A stretch of 64,000 bases of DNA from positions 37,329 to 101,328 of the forward strand of contig DAOOJE010000013.1 of the NCBI GenBank assembly GCA_035384965.1, read 5' to 3'. A program made the translations under genes and the position numbers. Numbering within the stretch: position 1 is the stretch's first letter; each line of letters opens with the position of its first letter. Positions 36,953 to 44,058 of this stretch are shown piece by piece. The DNA comes from JAAYVZ01 sp035384965. Lineage in GTDB: Bacteria; Acidobacteriota; Thermoanaerobaculia; Thermoanaerobaculales; Thermoanaerobaculaceae. The notes beneath the pieces were generated by a model. That model had not been told where the DNA came from. It did no database searches and saw nothing but the letters and a program-made list of their open reading frames with translations.

Positions 36953-37237
36953 TCACTCCTCGATCAGGCATCGCAGCCTTTCCAGAACCTCGGCCGTGCG
37001 TTCGCCGAACAGCTGGATGCGAAGCCTCTCGCTCCCCACGATTCCCTGCACCACCCAGTCCGTCGCGTGGTCGACCCGGAAGTAGGGGCGCGGAAAATGC
37101 GGAAAATACTGCAGGATACCGGCTTGCCCGAGACGGCGGACGAGCGCCTCGCTCACCGGCTGGTCGAGCGAGACCTCGACCGCTTCCGAGCGGTCGAGAC
37201 AGCTCTCGAGGTCCCGCAGGTTGGTGATCCGGGCCAT
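36953..37237 (-). CDS. Small conserved-looking protein of unknown function
   Basis: 94 residues, starting immediately after the TAA of the upstream aminotransferase gene (TAAATG). The sequence (MARITNLRDLESCLDRSEAV; PYFRVDHATDWVVQGIVGSE) has no motif I recognise and no signal peptide. Codon use and tight spacing match the neighbouring genes, which supports it being real and part of the sigma-54 operon. Confidence 0.65.
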   Translation of the reverse strand: MARITNLRDLESCLDRSEAVEVSLDQPVSEALVRRLGQAGILQYFPHFPRPYFRVDHATDWVVQGIVGSERLRIQLFGERTAEVLERLRCLIEE

Positions 37238-38374
37238 TTACCTCGCCTCCAGGCGACCCAGGGCACCGACCAGCGAATCCACGTCGTCCTCGGTCGTGCT
37301 CCAGCCGACGCTCGCCCGCACGCACCCTTCCGGGCCGCCTCCCAGCGCCCGGTGCGCGAGCGGGGCGCAGTGCAGGCCGCTGCGTACCTCGATCCCGAAC
37401 GACTCCCGGAGCACGAAGGCGACGGCATCCGGGCTCCAGCCTCGGAGGGAAAACGAGACAATGCCGATTCGTTCGTCGTCGCCGGCGAGCGGCAGTGCCC
37501 GGACAGCGGACAGCGCGGCCAGGCCCTGACGAAGGCGTCGAACCAGAGTCGCACGGTGCGCACCGACGGAATGAACGCCCACCTCCCGGATGAGTCGGAC
37601 GCCAGCCAGAAGCCCCGCCAGACCAGGGAGGTTCGGCGTGCCTGCCTCGTGGCGCAGCGGTAGCTCGGGGGGGTGGAGCGGGCTCTCGGAGCGCACGCCC
37701 GTGCCCCCGACCACCGTCTGGGGGAGTTCGCCGTCGGGCACCACGAGGCCGCCGACCCCAGGCGGACCCCATAGCCCCTTGTGCCCCGAGAACGCGATGA
37801 AAACACGGCCCGGCAGGTGCCGGTGGTGGATCTCGACAGCCCCCGCCGCCTGCGACGCATCGAGCAGCAGAGGCACGCCGGCCGCGGCCGCGATCCGAGC
37901 GAAGTCCTCGACCGGCTGGATTGCGCCGGAGACGTTCGAGGCCCACGTGAGGGCCACCAGCGCCGTCTCGGGGCGGAGCGAGGCGGCGAGCTCGTCGACT
38001 CGAACGATGCCGTCAGGACTCGTCCCGAGGTACGAGACCGCCACGTCCAGGTCGCGCTCGCGGTGCGCGATCGGGCGGAGCACGGAGTTGTGCTCCAGCA
38101 CCGACGTCACGACGTGCGAGCCGCGGGTCACGAGAGCCCCGATCACCAGGTTGATGGCGTACGTCGAGGAGGGCAGGAGCACCACCCGCACCGGATCCGC
38201 CGCACCGAGCAGGAGTGCGAGTTCCCTCCGGCAGGGTTCGATCGGGTCACAGGCGCTGTCGCCGCCGCGTGCCGCGTCGACCGGCGGGCGATCGAACCAC
38301 GCCGTGACGGCTTCCACGACTTCCCTCGGCTTCGGGAAGGAGGTCGCTGCGTGATTCAGGTAGATCGCCTCCAT
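37238..38374 (-). CDS. Cysteine desulfurase-like class V aminotransferase
   Basis: 378 residues. PLP-dependent enzyme of the NifS/SufS/CsdB fold: N-terminal YLNHAATSFPKPREVVEA, VTSVLEHNSVLRP, LLLDASQAAGAVEI, PLP lysine in FSGHKGLWGPPGVGGL, and catalytic Cys in RSGLHCAPLAHRALG. The pattern is closest to the cysteine desulfurase subfamily typified by Enterococcus EF2568, which often sits near selenium genes. It could supply sulfur or selenium to a partner. Here it lies inside a signalling operon, with V4R-like genes upstream. Confidence 0.85.
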   Translation of the reverse strand: MEAIYLNHAATSFPKPREVVEAVTAWFDRPPVDAARGGDSACDPIEPCRRELALLLGAADPVRVVLLPSSTYAINLVIGALVTRGSHVVTSVLEHNSVLRPIAHRERDLDVAVSYLGTSPDGIVRVDELAASLRPETALVALTWASNVSGAIQPVEDFARIAAAAGVPLLLDASQAAGAVEIHHRHLPGRVFIAFSGHKGLWGPPGVGGLVVPDGELPQTVVGGTGVRSESPLHPPELPLRHEAGTPNLPGLAGLLAGVRLIREVGVHSVGAHRATLVRRLRQGLAALSAVRALPLAGDDERIGIVSFSLRGWSPDAVAFVLRESFGIEVRSGLHCAPLAHRALGGGPEGCVRASVGWSTTEDDVDSLVGALGRLEAR

Positions 38375-38394
38375 GGTTCCCCCTCGACACGAAC

Positions 38395-38425
38395 GGCCGG
38401 ACCGGGGGTCCCCCCCGGCCCGGCC
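38395..38425 (-). terminator. Strong GC hairpin between the V4R-like gene and the aminotransferase gene
   Basis: GGCCGGACCGGGGG at 38395-38408 pairs with CCCCCGGCCCGGCC at 38412-38425, 14 pairs with one mismatch and a short loop. There is no U-tract, so it may attenuate transcription or stabilise mRNA ends rather than terminate. Confidence 0.45.
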
Positions 38426-38432
38426 ACCCGCC

Positions 38433-39014
38433 TCACTTCTTCGTCACGACGAACTCGCCGAACTGGTCGCCGGCCTCGATGCCGCGCGTCTGGTCGCACT
38501 CGAAAGTGCGCATCCCGTTCGGATAGGGCGCCGCGTAGGCCAGCTCCATGAACGCCTTGGAGACGCCGCGGATCATGAACGCTCGCTTTCCGTCGCCGCC
38601 CGACTCGGCCTCGTAGTAGTCCACGGCGCGAATCGTCATCGAATCGCCTTCCTTGATCTGCACGATCCCGGACTTGGCCCAGCCCCAGGCCGTGAACACC
38701 GCGAAGGCGCCGCGCAGCACATCCTTGGCACCTTCGGTCACCATCGGCGTCACCACCGACTCGAATTCGGGGCTGGTCACGATTCCGTAGCCCGTATGGT
38801 AGCCGCACTCGTACGCGCAGTTGACGAGGGCCGCATCCATCTCCGCCTTGCGCTCCGGCGGGGTGATGGCCATCATCCGCTCGGCCACGGTGTTCCAGAA
38901 CGTCCATGGAAGCTGATTGACGAGCACGTTGAAGGCGGGGATGAGCCCATTCTCGTTCGGCTTGGCCTCGACCTGCACGAGCTGCTTCACGACCTGGTCA
39001 CGCATTACCGTCAT
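38433..39014 (-). CDS. V4R-like domain protein
   Basis: 193 residues from ATG 39014 with AGGAG eight bases upstream. The pattern is that of V4R (4-vinyl reductase/hydrocarbon-binding) domains: NCAYECGYHTGYGI in the middle, GDSMTIRAVDYYEAE, RAFMIRGVSKAFMELAYA and a C-terminal Cys in MRTFECDQTRGIEAGDQFGEF. V4R domains are small-molecule sensor or metal-binding folds. It is paired with a second V4R-like gene 17 bases upstream. The exact ligand is unknown and the family call is moderate. Confidence 0.6.
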   Translation of the reverse strand: MTVMRDQVVKQLVQVEAKPNENGLIPAFNVLVNQLPWTFWNTVAERMMAITPPERKAEMDAALVNCAYECGYHTGYGIVTSPEFESVVTPMVTEGAKDVLRGAFAVFTAWGWAKSGIVQIKEGDSMTIRAVDYYEAESGGDGKRAFMIRGVSKAFMELAYAAPYPNGMRTFECDQTRGIEAGDQFGEFVVTKK

Positions 39015-39031
39015 GGCATGCTCTCCTTCCC

Positions 39032-39547
39032 TCACACGGCTTTCACGGAGAGCACGCTCTCCGGGGCGCCCGTGACGATGGCGGCGGTCTCGATGACCTC
39101 GAAACTGCGCGCCGGCTTGTCGAACGCCACCGCGAACATGGCGGCCACGAAGCCGCGCGTGAAGTGGTTGATGGGTTTGTCGTGCTTACCCCACTTGGCG
39201 ATCCACCCCTCGTCGACGTGGGAGTGCGCCAGCTTCGCCTCGCCGCCGGCGGGCGTTCCGCTGACGGCCATCTTGCCCATGCCCATGAACGAGTAGTACT
39301 CGGCACCCACCTGCAGGCGCTCGGCCGGCGACGTGATCCCCTTCTCCTTGACGTAGCTCTCGAGTACCGGCCGGATCGTGTCCTCGGCCGTCTCGGCCAG
39401 CACGCGAACCGCGCCGAGGTCGGCAAAGTCTTCGGCTAGCTTGGTGGTCAGCGACATGTAGTGATGGCAGTGGAGCACGAAACCGTGCCCGTTGATGAAA
39501 TGCCGGAAGGTGTTTTCGTCGAAAGTGTGCTTGATTTCCAGTGCCAT
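39032..39547 (-). CDS. Second V4R-like, His-rich domain protein
   Basis: 171 residues. The N-terminus FRHFINGHGFVLHCHHYMSL carries a His/Cys cluster that may bind a metal or heme. The rest (VGAEYYSFMGMGKMAVSGTP; AKLAHSHVDEGWIAKWGK; INHFTRGFVAAMFAVAFD) resembles V4R-type sensor folds and its downstream neighbour only distantly. No signal peptide. A GGAGGGGG ribosome-binding site precedes ATG 39547. With its neighbour it probably forms a heteromeric sensor for the ParA/Roadblock module. Confidence 0.55.
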   Translation of the reverse strand: MALEIKHTFDENTFRHFINGHGFVLHCHHYMSLTTKLAEDFADLGAVRVLAETAEDTIRPVLESYVKEKGITSPAERLQVGAEYYSFMGMGKMAVSGTPAGGEAKLAHSHVDEGWIAKWGKHDKPINHFTRGFVAAMFAVAFDKPARSFEVIETAAIVTGAPESVLSVKAV

Positions 39548-39562
39548 GGCTCATCCCCCTCC

Positions 39563-40330
39563 CTAGAAGAAGCTGGCCAGCTCGTCGATGAGCGGCTTGG
39601 CCTTGTGGCGGATGATGCCGAGCTTGGAGGCATCCGGAGCCGTGATTGCGATGACCGCGTCGCCCACTGGCCGGCACATGATGACGGCACGGCCGTACTC
39701 GACGAAGAGATCCTGGAACTTGGCGATCTTCAGCTCCGAACCCATCTCCTCGATGCCGTTGATGGCGTTCGCGAGGGCGGCGCCGAGGTCGTCGAGGGAG
39801 ATCGCCGTGCTGCCGCCCGACGACTCGATGACGAATCCGTCGCGGCCCACGACCACGGCCGCGGTGACGCCTGGGACCTTGAGCAACTCTTCCAGGACGT
39901 CGGTTGAGGTTCTCGGTGTCTGGGGCATGTCTTCGCTCCTTTCGTCGCCGGCCAGGTAACCGGCATGTTGTTTCTTCGCGCGCTCGTCCTGGATCCTCAC
40001 TGCCTCCAGGAGCGCCTGCTGGGTCGGCATGAGCATGGTGTTCTTGGGCGAGAGCACCGATTCGAAGAAGTGGAACGTCCCGCTGGTCCAACCCATGACC
40101 TCGATCAGCGCCTCCATCCCGGCGAGCGCCCCCGACACGACGTGCACGAGATTGCCCTTCACGAGGTAGGCCCTGGCTTCCAGGCCCTTGCCGGACGGCT
40201 GCAGGAGCAGCTCGCCGGTCTTGGTACTGGCGTTGAGGAACTGCAGGAGGTCGACGATGTTGGTGGTGGCGAGGCTGCCCTGGAGCCCTTCCACCTGTTC
40301 GGGGGGGATCACGCTCTTGGGTCGCTGCAT
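39563..40330 (-). CDS. DUF4388-Roadblock/LC7 fusion protein
   Basis: 255 residues. DUF4388 domain ~10-115 (LATTNIVDLLQFLNASTKTG; LLLQPSGKGLEARAYLVKGN; LVHVVSGALAGMEALIEVMG) and C-terminal Roadblock/LC7 domain ~145-255 (VLEELLKVPGVTAAVVVGRD; GFVIESSGGSTAISLDDLGA; FQDLFVEYGRAVIMCRPVGD). Roadblock domains in MglB-type systems regulate small GTPases. ATG 40330 has GGAGG eight bases upstream and lies inside the end of the receiver gene. No MglA-type GTPase is in this window; the ParA-like ATPase may be its target. Confidence 0.85.
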   Translation of the reverse strand: MQRPKSVIPPEQVEGLQGSLATTNIVDLLQFLNASTKTGELLLQPSGKGLEARAYLVKGNLVHVVSGALAGMEALIEVMGWTSGTFHFFESVLSPKNTMLMPTQQALLEAVRIQDERAKKQHAGYLAGDERSEDMPQTPRTSTDVLEELLKVPGVTAAVVVGRDGFVIESSGGSTAISLDDLGAALANAINGIEEMGSELKIAKFQDLFVEYGRAVIMCRPVGDAVIAITAPDASKLGIIRHKAKPLIDELASFF

Positions 40331-40878
40331 GTGGCGATCCTCCAGTCTTGGCCGGCCGGCCCCTCCCCGCCCGGAGCACCCGCCCGGACGTACCCACCGA
40401 GCGAGGGTTGCTGGGGCCTGGGGACAGGCGCGGCGGCCAGCGTTGATGTCACGATTGCGAGGACGACGAGTGCCGTGCCTGCTCCGGTCCTCGCCGCCAC
40501 GATCGGAAAGAGCGTGCGCACGACCGTTCGCAGCAGGGCCTCGAGGTCCAGAGGCTTGTCGAGCACCGCGACCGGGCGGAGTGCGGCGACCTCCTTTTCG
40601 ATCTGCGGCGAATTGAACGCCGTCATCACGATGACCGGCAGCCTGGGCTGGATCGCCTGCAGCCGCCGCATGAGCTCCAGCCCATCCATGCCGGCCATCT
40701 TGAGGTCGGTGATCACGAGGTCCGGCCCCAGGCGCCCCACGAGTTCGAGGGCCTCGACGCCGGAGAGCGCCGTCACCACTCGAAAGAGCGACGCGTGCGG
40801 GGCGAGGGCGTCCACGAGACTGAGCAGGAAGGGCTCCTCGTCGTCGACTACCAGCACGGTCTTGCGCGGCCAACTCAC
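40309..40878 (-). CDS. Response regulator receiver protein with hydrophobic C-terminal tail
   Basis: 189 residues. Receiver domain ~1-120 with acidic pair in VLVVDDEEPFLL, phospho-Asp in LVITDLKMAGMDG and the conserved Lys in VLDKPLDLE. After it comes a hydrophobic stretch (TGAGTALVVLAIVTSTLAAA, residues ~134-153) and a Gly/Pro tail, an unusual end for a single-domain regulator. GTG 40878 has GGAGG five bases upstream and is 33 bases after a sigma-54 promoter. First gene of the operon running to 35533. It overlaps the next gene by 22 bases. Confidence 0.85.
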   Translation of the reverse strand: MSWPRKTVLVVDDEEPFLLSLVDALAPHASLFRVVTALSGVEALELVGRLGPDLVITDLKMAGMDGLELMRRLQAIQPRLPVIVMTAFNSPQIEKEVAALRPVAVLDKPLDLEALLRTVVRTLFPIVAARTGAGTALVVLAIVTSTLAAAPVPRPQQPSLGGYVRAGAPGGEGPAGQDWRIATCSDPRA

Positions 40879-40910
40879 CCTTGCCTCCGTCTCCCCGGAG
40901 GCAAGCAAGG

Positions 40911-40926
40911 GCAAGCCGCATGCCAA
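40911..40926 (-). promoter_or_regulatory. Sigma-54 (RpoN) promoter of the receiver/Roadblock/V4R operon
   Basis: On the minus strand TTGGCATGCGGCTTGC gives -24 GG and -12 GC separated by exactly ten bases, matching TGGCAC-N5-TTGC with one change. Transcription would start near 40899, leaving about 20 bases with GGAGG before GTG 40878. A sigma-54 activator gene ends 122 bases upstream. Confidence 0.8.
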
Positions 40927-41047
40927 TTGCCTCCCTAAACTGCAAGTGATTGAGGTACAACAGCGTACGTCATTTCCTGCGATGCTGGCGGAAGGGGGCA
41001 GCGGTTCATTCCGGGCGGCTCAGGCTGGCCCGGTGGCCGAATCCGCT

Positions 41048-42361
41048 CTACCTCACATCGAACTCCCGCACCTTGCGCTTGAGCGTCGACAGCGAGATTC
41101 CCAGCGCGCGTGCCGTGCGGGTGAGGTTGAAGCCGAGCTGCCGCAGCGTCACCTCGATGTGGCTGCGCTCGACTTCCCGCAGGGTCCGCAGCGGCGCGGC
41201 GGGCGCGGAGGCCTCGCCAGGCCCCGGAAGCGCCCCACCGAGGAGCCGCGACGGTGCGAGAGGCCCCGCCGGCTCGAGGATCGCCGTCCTCTCCAGCAAG
41301 TTGCGCAGCTCCCGCACGTTGCCGGGCCAGTCGTAGGCGGCCAGGCGCTCCGGCTCGCCGGGCGCCAGGGGTCGTCGGGCGCCCCCGATGGTCTCCAGCA
41401 GATAGGCGCACAATTCGGGGATGTCCTCGGGGTGCGCGCGCAGCGGCGGCACGTCGATCCGGATGACGTTGAGCCGGAAATAGAGGTCGTGCCGGAAACG
41501 CCCGCCGGTCCGGGCAGCCTCGAGATCCGCGTTGGTCGCCGCCATGACACGGGCCGAAACGACTCGCTCGACCTCGGATCCGACCCGCCGGAACCGGCGA
41601 TCCTCGAGCACCCCGAGCAGCTTGGCCTGCAGCGCCAGCGGCATCGTCCCGATCTCGTCGAGAAGCACCGTGCCGTCCTCTGCCATCTCGAAGACGCCGC
41701 GCCGGGGGCTCGACGCGCCGGTGAACGCGCCTTTCTCGTGCCCGAAAAGCTCCGACTCGGCGCAGTTGAGCGCCACGAAAGGCCGCCCTGCGCCCTGGCC
41801 TCGAAAGTGGATGTAACGCGCAATCAGTGTCTTGCCGGTTCCCGTCTCGCCCGCGATCAGCACCGGCGCCTGGCTCGCAGCCGCCCGCTCGCACAGGTGC
41901 CGGAGTTCTCGCATCGCGGGCGCTTCCCCGACCAGCCTCGTCTGTGCCTCGTCCTGACACGCTCGGCGCCGGGCCAGCGCCTCCACGCCCTCGAGCGCCC
42001 GCAGGCGCAGAGCGTTGCCGACCGTCAACCGGAGCGCCTCCAGCTCGAACGGCTTGGTGAGGTAGTCGAACGCACCGTGGCGGACCGCAGCTACGGCGTT
42101 CTCGAAGGAAGGGTAGGCGGTCATGAACACGATCTTGGTGCCCTCGTCCTGGCTCAGGATGGCCGGGCAGGCCGTCGCTCCCTCGCCGTCGGGGAGCTGC
42201 TGGTCGAGCAGGACGACATCCACCTGGCGGCGGCGGCACACGGCGAGGCCCTCGCCAAGCGTGCCAGCGGTCAGGATTTCCGTTTCCGGGCCTGTCAGGG
42301 CGTCTGCGAGCGACAGGCACAGGCGAGCGTCGTCGTCGATCACCAGGACCGTGCGTTTCAC
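41048..42361 (-). CDS. NtrC-family sigma-54-dependent response regulator
   Basis: 437 residues. Receiver (VLVIDDDARLCLSL; phospho-Asp in VVLLDQQLPDGEG), AAA+ domain with Walker A GETGTGKTLIARYIH, sigma-54 loop GAFTGA, Walker B GTVLLDEIGTMP and RFRHDLYFRLNVIRID, then a Fis-type HTH (LGFNLTRTARALGISLSTLK). The usual ~8 residues between the NC and ESELFG motifs are missing (LNCAESELFG). GTG 42361 overlaps the kinase gene stop. It probably drives the sigma-54 promoter just downstream at 40911-40926. Confidence 0.93.
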   Translation of the reverse strand: MKRTVLVIDDDARLCLSLADALTGPETEILTAGTLGEGLAVCRRRQVDVVLLDQQLPDGEGATACPAILSQDEGTKIVFMTAYPSFENAVAAVRHGAFDYLTKPFELEALRLTVGNALRLRALEGVEALARRRACQDEAQTRLVGEAPAMRELRHLCERAAASQAPVLIAGETGTGKTLIARYIHFRGQGAGRPFVALNCAESELFGHEKGAFTGASSPRRGVFEMAEDGTVLLDEIGTMPLALQAKLLGVLEDRRFRRVGSEVERVVSARVMAATNADLEAARTGGRFRHDLYFRLNVIRIDVPPLRAHPEDIPELCAYLLETIGGARRPLAPGEPERLAAYDWPGNVRELRNLLERTAILEPAGPLAPSRLLGGALPGPGEASAPAAPLRTLREVERSHIEVTLRQLGFNLTRTARALGISLSTLKRKVREFDVR

Positions 42362-44058
42362 CGCGGGCCTCCGGTGTCGCCGGTACCGGAAGGCGACAGC
42401 GCCGCGCTGTCTTCGGGGGCGAGTTGCCGCAGCTTCTCCAGAAGCGGCGCGCACTCTCGCCGCCGGCCCAGGTGCTCGCGCAGCCAGGACTGAGCCTGTT
42501 CGAGCGTCGCCAGGTGCAGCGCTCGCTCGGCGTACAGCTCCGCCACCTGGGTCTCTTGCCGGCCGAGCTCGTTCTCGATCCGCTCGTTCTGCGACTTGAG
42601 CTGCAGGCGAAGGCGATCCGCGTGCTGGGCCGCTCGCTCCGCGTCGGCGAGCCATCGCTCGATCCTCGCCTCCACCCCGGCAATGGCGTCGGCGATCATC
42701 TGCCGGCGCGCCGCCGCCGCACCCGCCTCCCCGAGCAGTCCGGCGAGGTCAGAGCCGGGTGCGGACTTCTCACGCGCACGAATGCTCTCGCGCACCGTGC
42801 GGAGATGGCGCGCGGTCTCCCGGCGCTCGCGGAGCAACCGGGCGATTTCGTCGCGCCCGCCTTCGACCCACCGCGTCATCCGCGAGGCGAGTCGCGACAG
42901 CTCGGCAATTTGCGCCGCCACCCCGTCCGAGGCCTCGCGAGCCCGCGCCCGCGCGTTGGCCAGAATCGCCTCGGCGACCTCCAGCTCCCCTTCGAGCTGG
43001 CAAAGGCGGGAGAGGACGCCCCACATGCCCTCCACACGGCGTCTGGCCTCGCGGGGAGCGCCACCTCCGGGATAGGCGACCGCGGCCATGTAGCCGAGAA
43101 GCGCCGTGTTGAGAGCGCAGCGAGCCAGGGTGTGCATCGCCCGGCCTGGCTCGGCCGGGAGGGGCGAGGGGATGAAGGCGTGGGCAGCGTCGAAGGCGGC
43201 CGTGCGCTGGCGCGCCAACGCCTGGCATTCCTCGAGAAGGCGGTACGCGTCGCCGTACCGGCGGGCCGGGTCCTTCTCGAGCAGCCTGGCAATCACCGTG
43301 CTGACCTCGGCCGGGACGTCGGGAGCGACATCCCTGGCCGTTGGCGCTGACTGCGTGAGGTGGAGCTCGCACAGAGACTCCGGGTCGTCCGCCTGGAACG
43401 GCGGGCGCCCGGTGGCCATTTCGAAGAAGACAACGCCGAGCGCGTAGAGGTCGGCGGCGGGACCGGCCGGCTGGCCGGCCAGCACCTCCGGGGCGATGTA
43501 CCCGGGGGTGCCGAGCAGCGCGCCGGGCACCAGGTCGCGTTCGCGGGCGTGGTGGGCGAATCCGAAATCGATGAGCTTGACGAAGTTCTTTCGCCCGCCG
43601 CGCTGGAGCAGGAAGACGTGCTCGGGCTTGAGGTCCCGGTGCACGATGCCGAGGTCGTGAGCGCGCGCGAGCGCCCCGGCGACCTGCTCGACCACGTCGA
43701 GCGCCAGCGGCAGCTCGAGCCGGCCCTGCTCGAGCCTGTCGGCCAGCCTCTCGCCTTCGAGTAGCTCCATGACGAGGAACGTCAACCCGTCGGCGCTCTC
43801 GCCGAGGTCATAAACCTCGGCGATGTTGGGGTGGTTGACCCAGTTGACGGCGCGCGCTTCACGAAAAAACCAGGCGCGCAGGTGCGGGCGTTCGAGGTGC
43901 TCGTGGTGGATGACCTTGAGCGCCGCTCGCCGGCCAATGAGTACGTGGCGAGCTTCGTACACCGAACTCATGGCACCGGTGCCAAGGAGCCGCTCGAGCT
44001 GCCAGCGCCCCGCCACGACGCGGCCAACGAGGGTGAGAGGGGCAGGCCCCGTCGTCAT
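42358..44058 (-). CDS. Ser/Thr protein kinase with C-terminal coiled coil
   Basis: 566 residues. Hanks-type kinase domain ~10-280: LLGTGAMSSVYEA, catalytic Lys in AALKVIHHEH, catalytic loop VHRDLKPEHVFLL, DFGFAHH, GTPGYIAPEVLAG. The metal-binding Asn of HRDLKPEN is His here, which may weaken activity. The C-terminal ~220 residues are charged and helical, a likely coiled coil, without PASTA repeats or a clear membrane anchor. It overlaps both neighbours, a receiver-histidine kinase and an NtrC regulator, linking eukaryote-like and two-component signalling. Confidence 0.92.
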   Translation of the reverse strand: MTTGPAPLTLVGRVVAGRWQLERLLGTGAMSSVYEARHVLIGRRAALKVIHHEHLERPHLRAWFFREARAVNWVNHPNIAEVYDLGESADGLTFLVMELLEGERLADRLEQGRLELPLALDVVEQVAGALARAHDLGIVHRDLKPEHVFLLQRGGRKNFVKLIDFGFAHHARERDLVPGALLGTPGYIAPEVLAGQPAGPAADLYALGVVFFEMATGRPPFQADDPESLCELHLTQSAPTARDVAPDVPAEVSTVIARLLEKDPARRYGDAYRLLEECQALARQRTAAFDAAHAFIPSPLPAEPGRAMHTLARCALNTALLGYMAAVAYPGGGAPREARRRVEGMWGVLSRLCQLEGELEVAEAILANARARAREASDGVAAQIAELSRLASRMTRWVEGGRDEIARLLRERRETARHLRTVRESIRAREKSAPGSDLAGLLGEAGAAAARRQMIADAIAGVEARIERWLADAERAAQHADRLRLQLKSQNERIENELGRQETQVAELYAERALHLATLEQAQSWLREHLGRRRECAPLLEKLRQLAPEDSAALSPSGTGDTGGPR

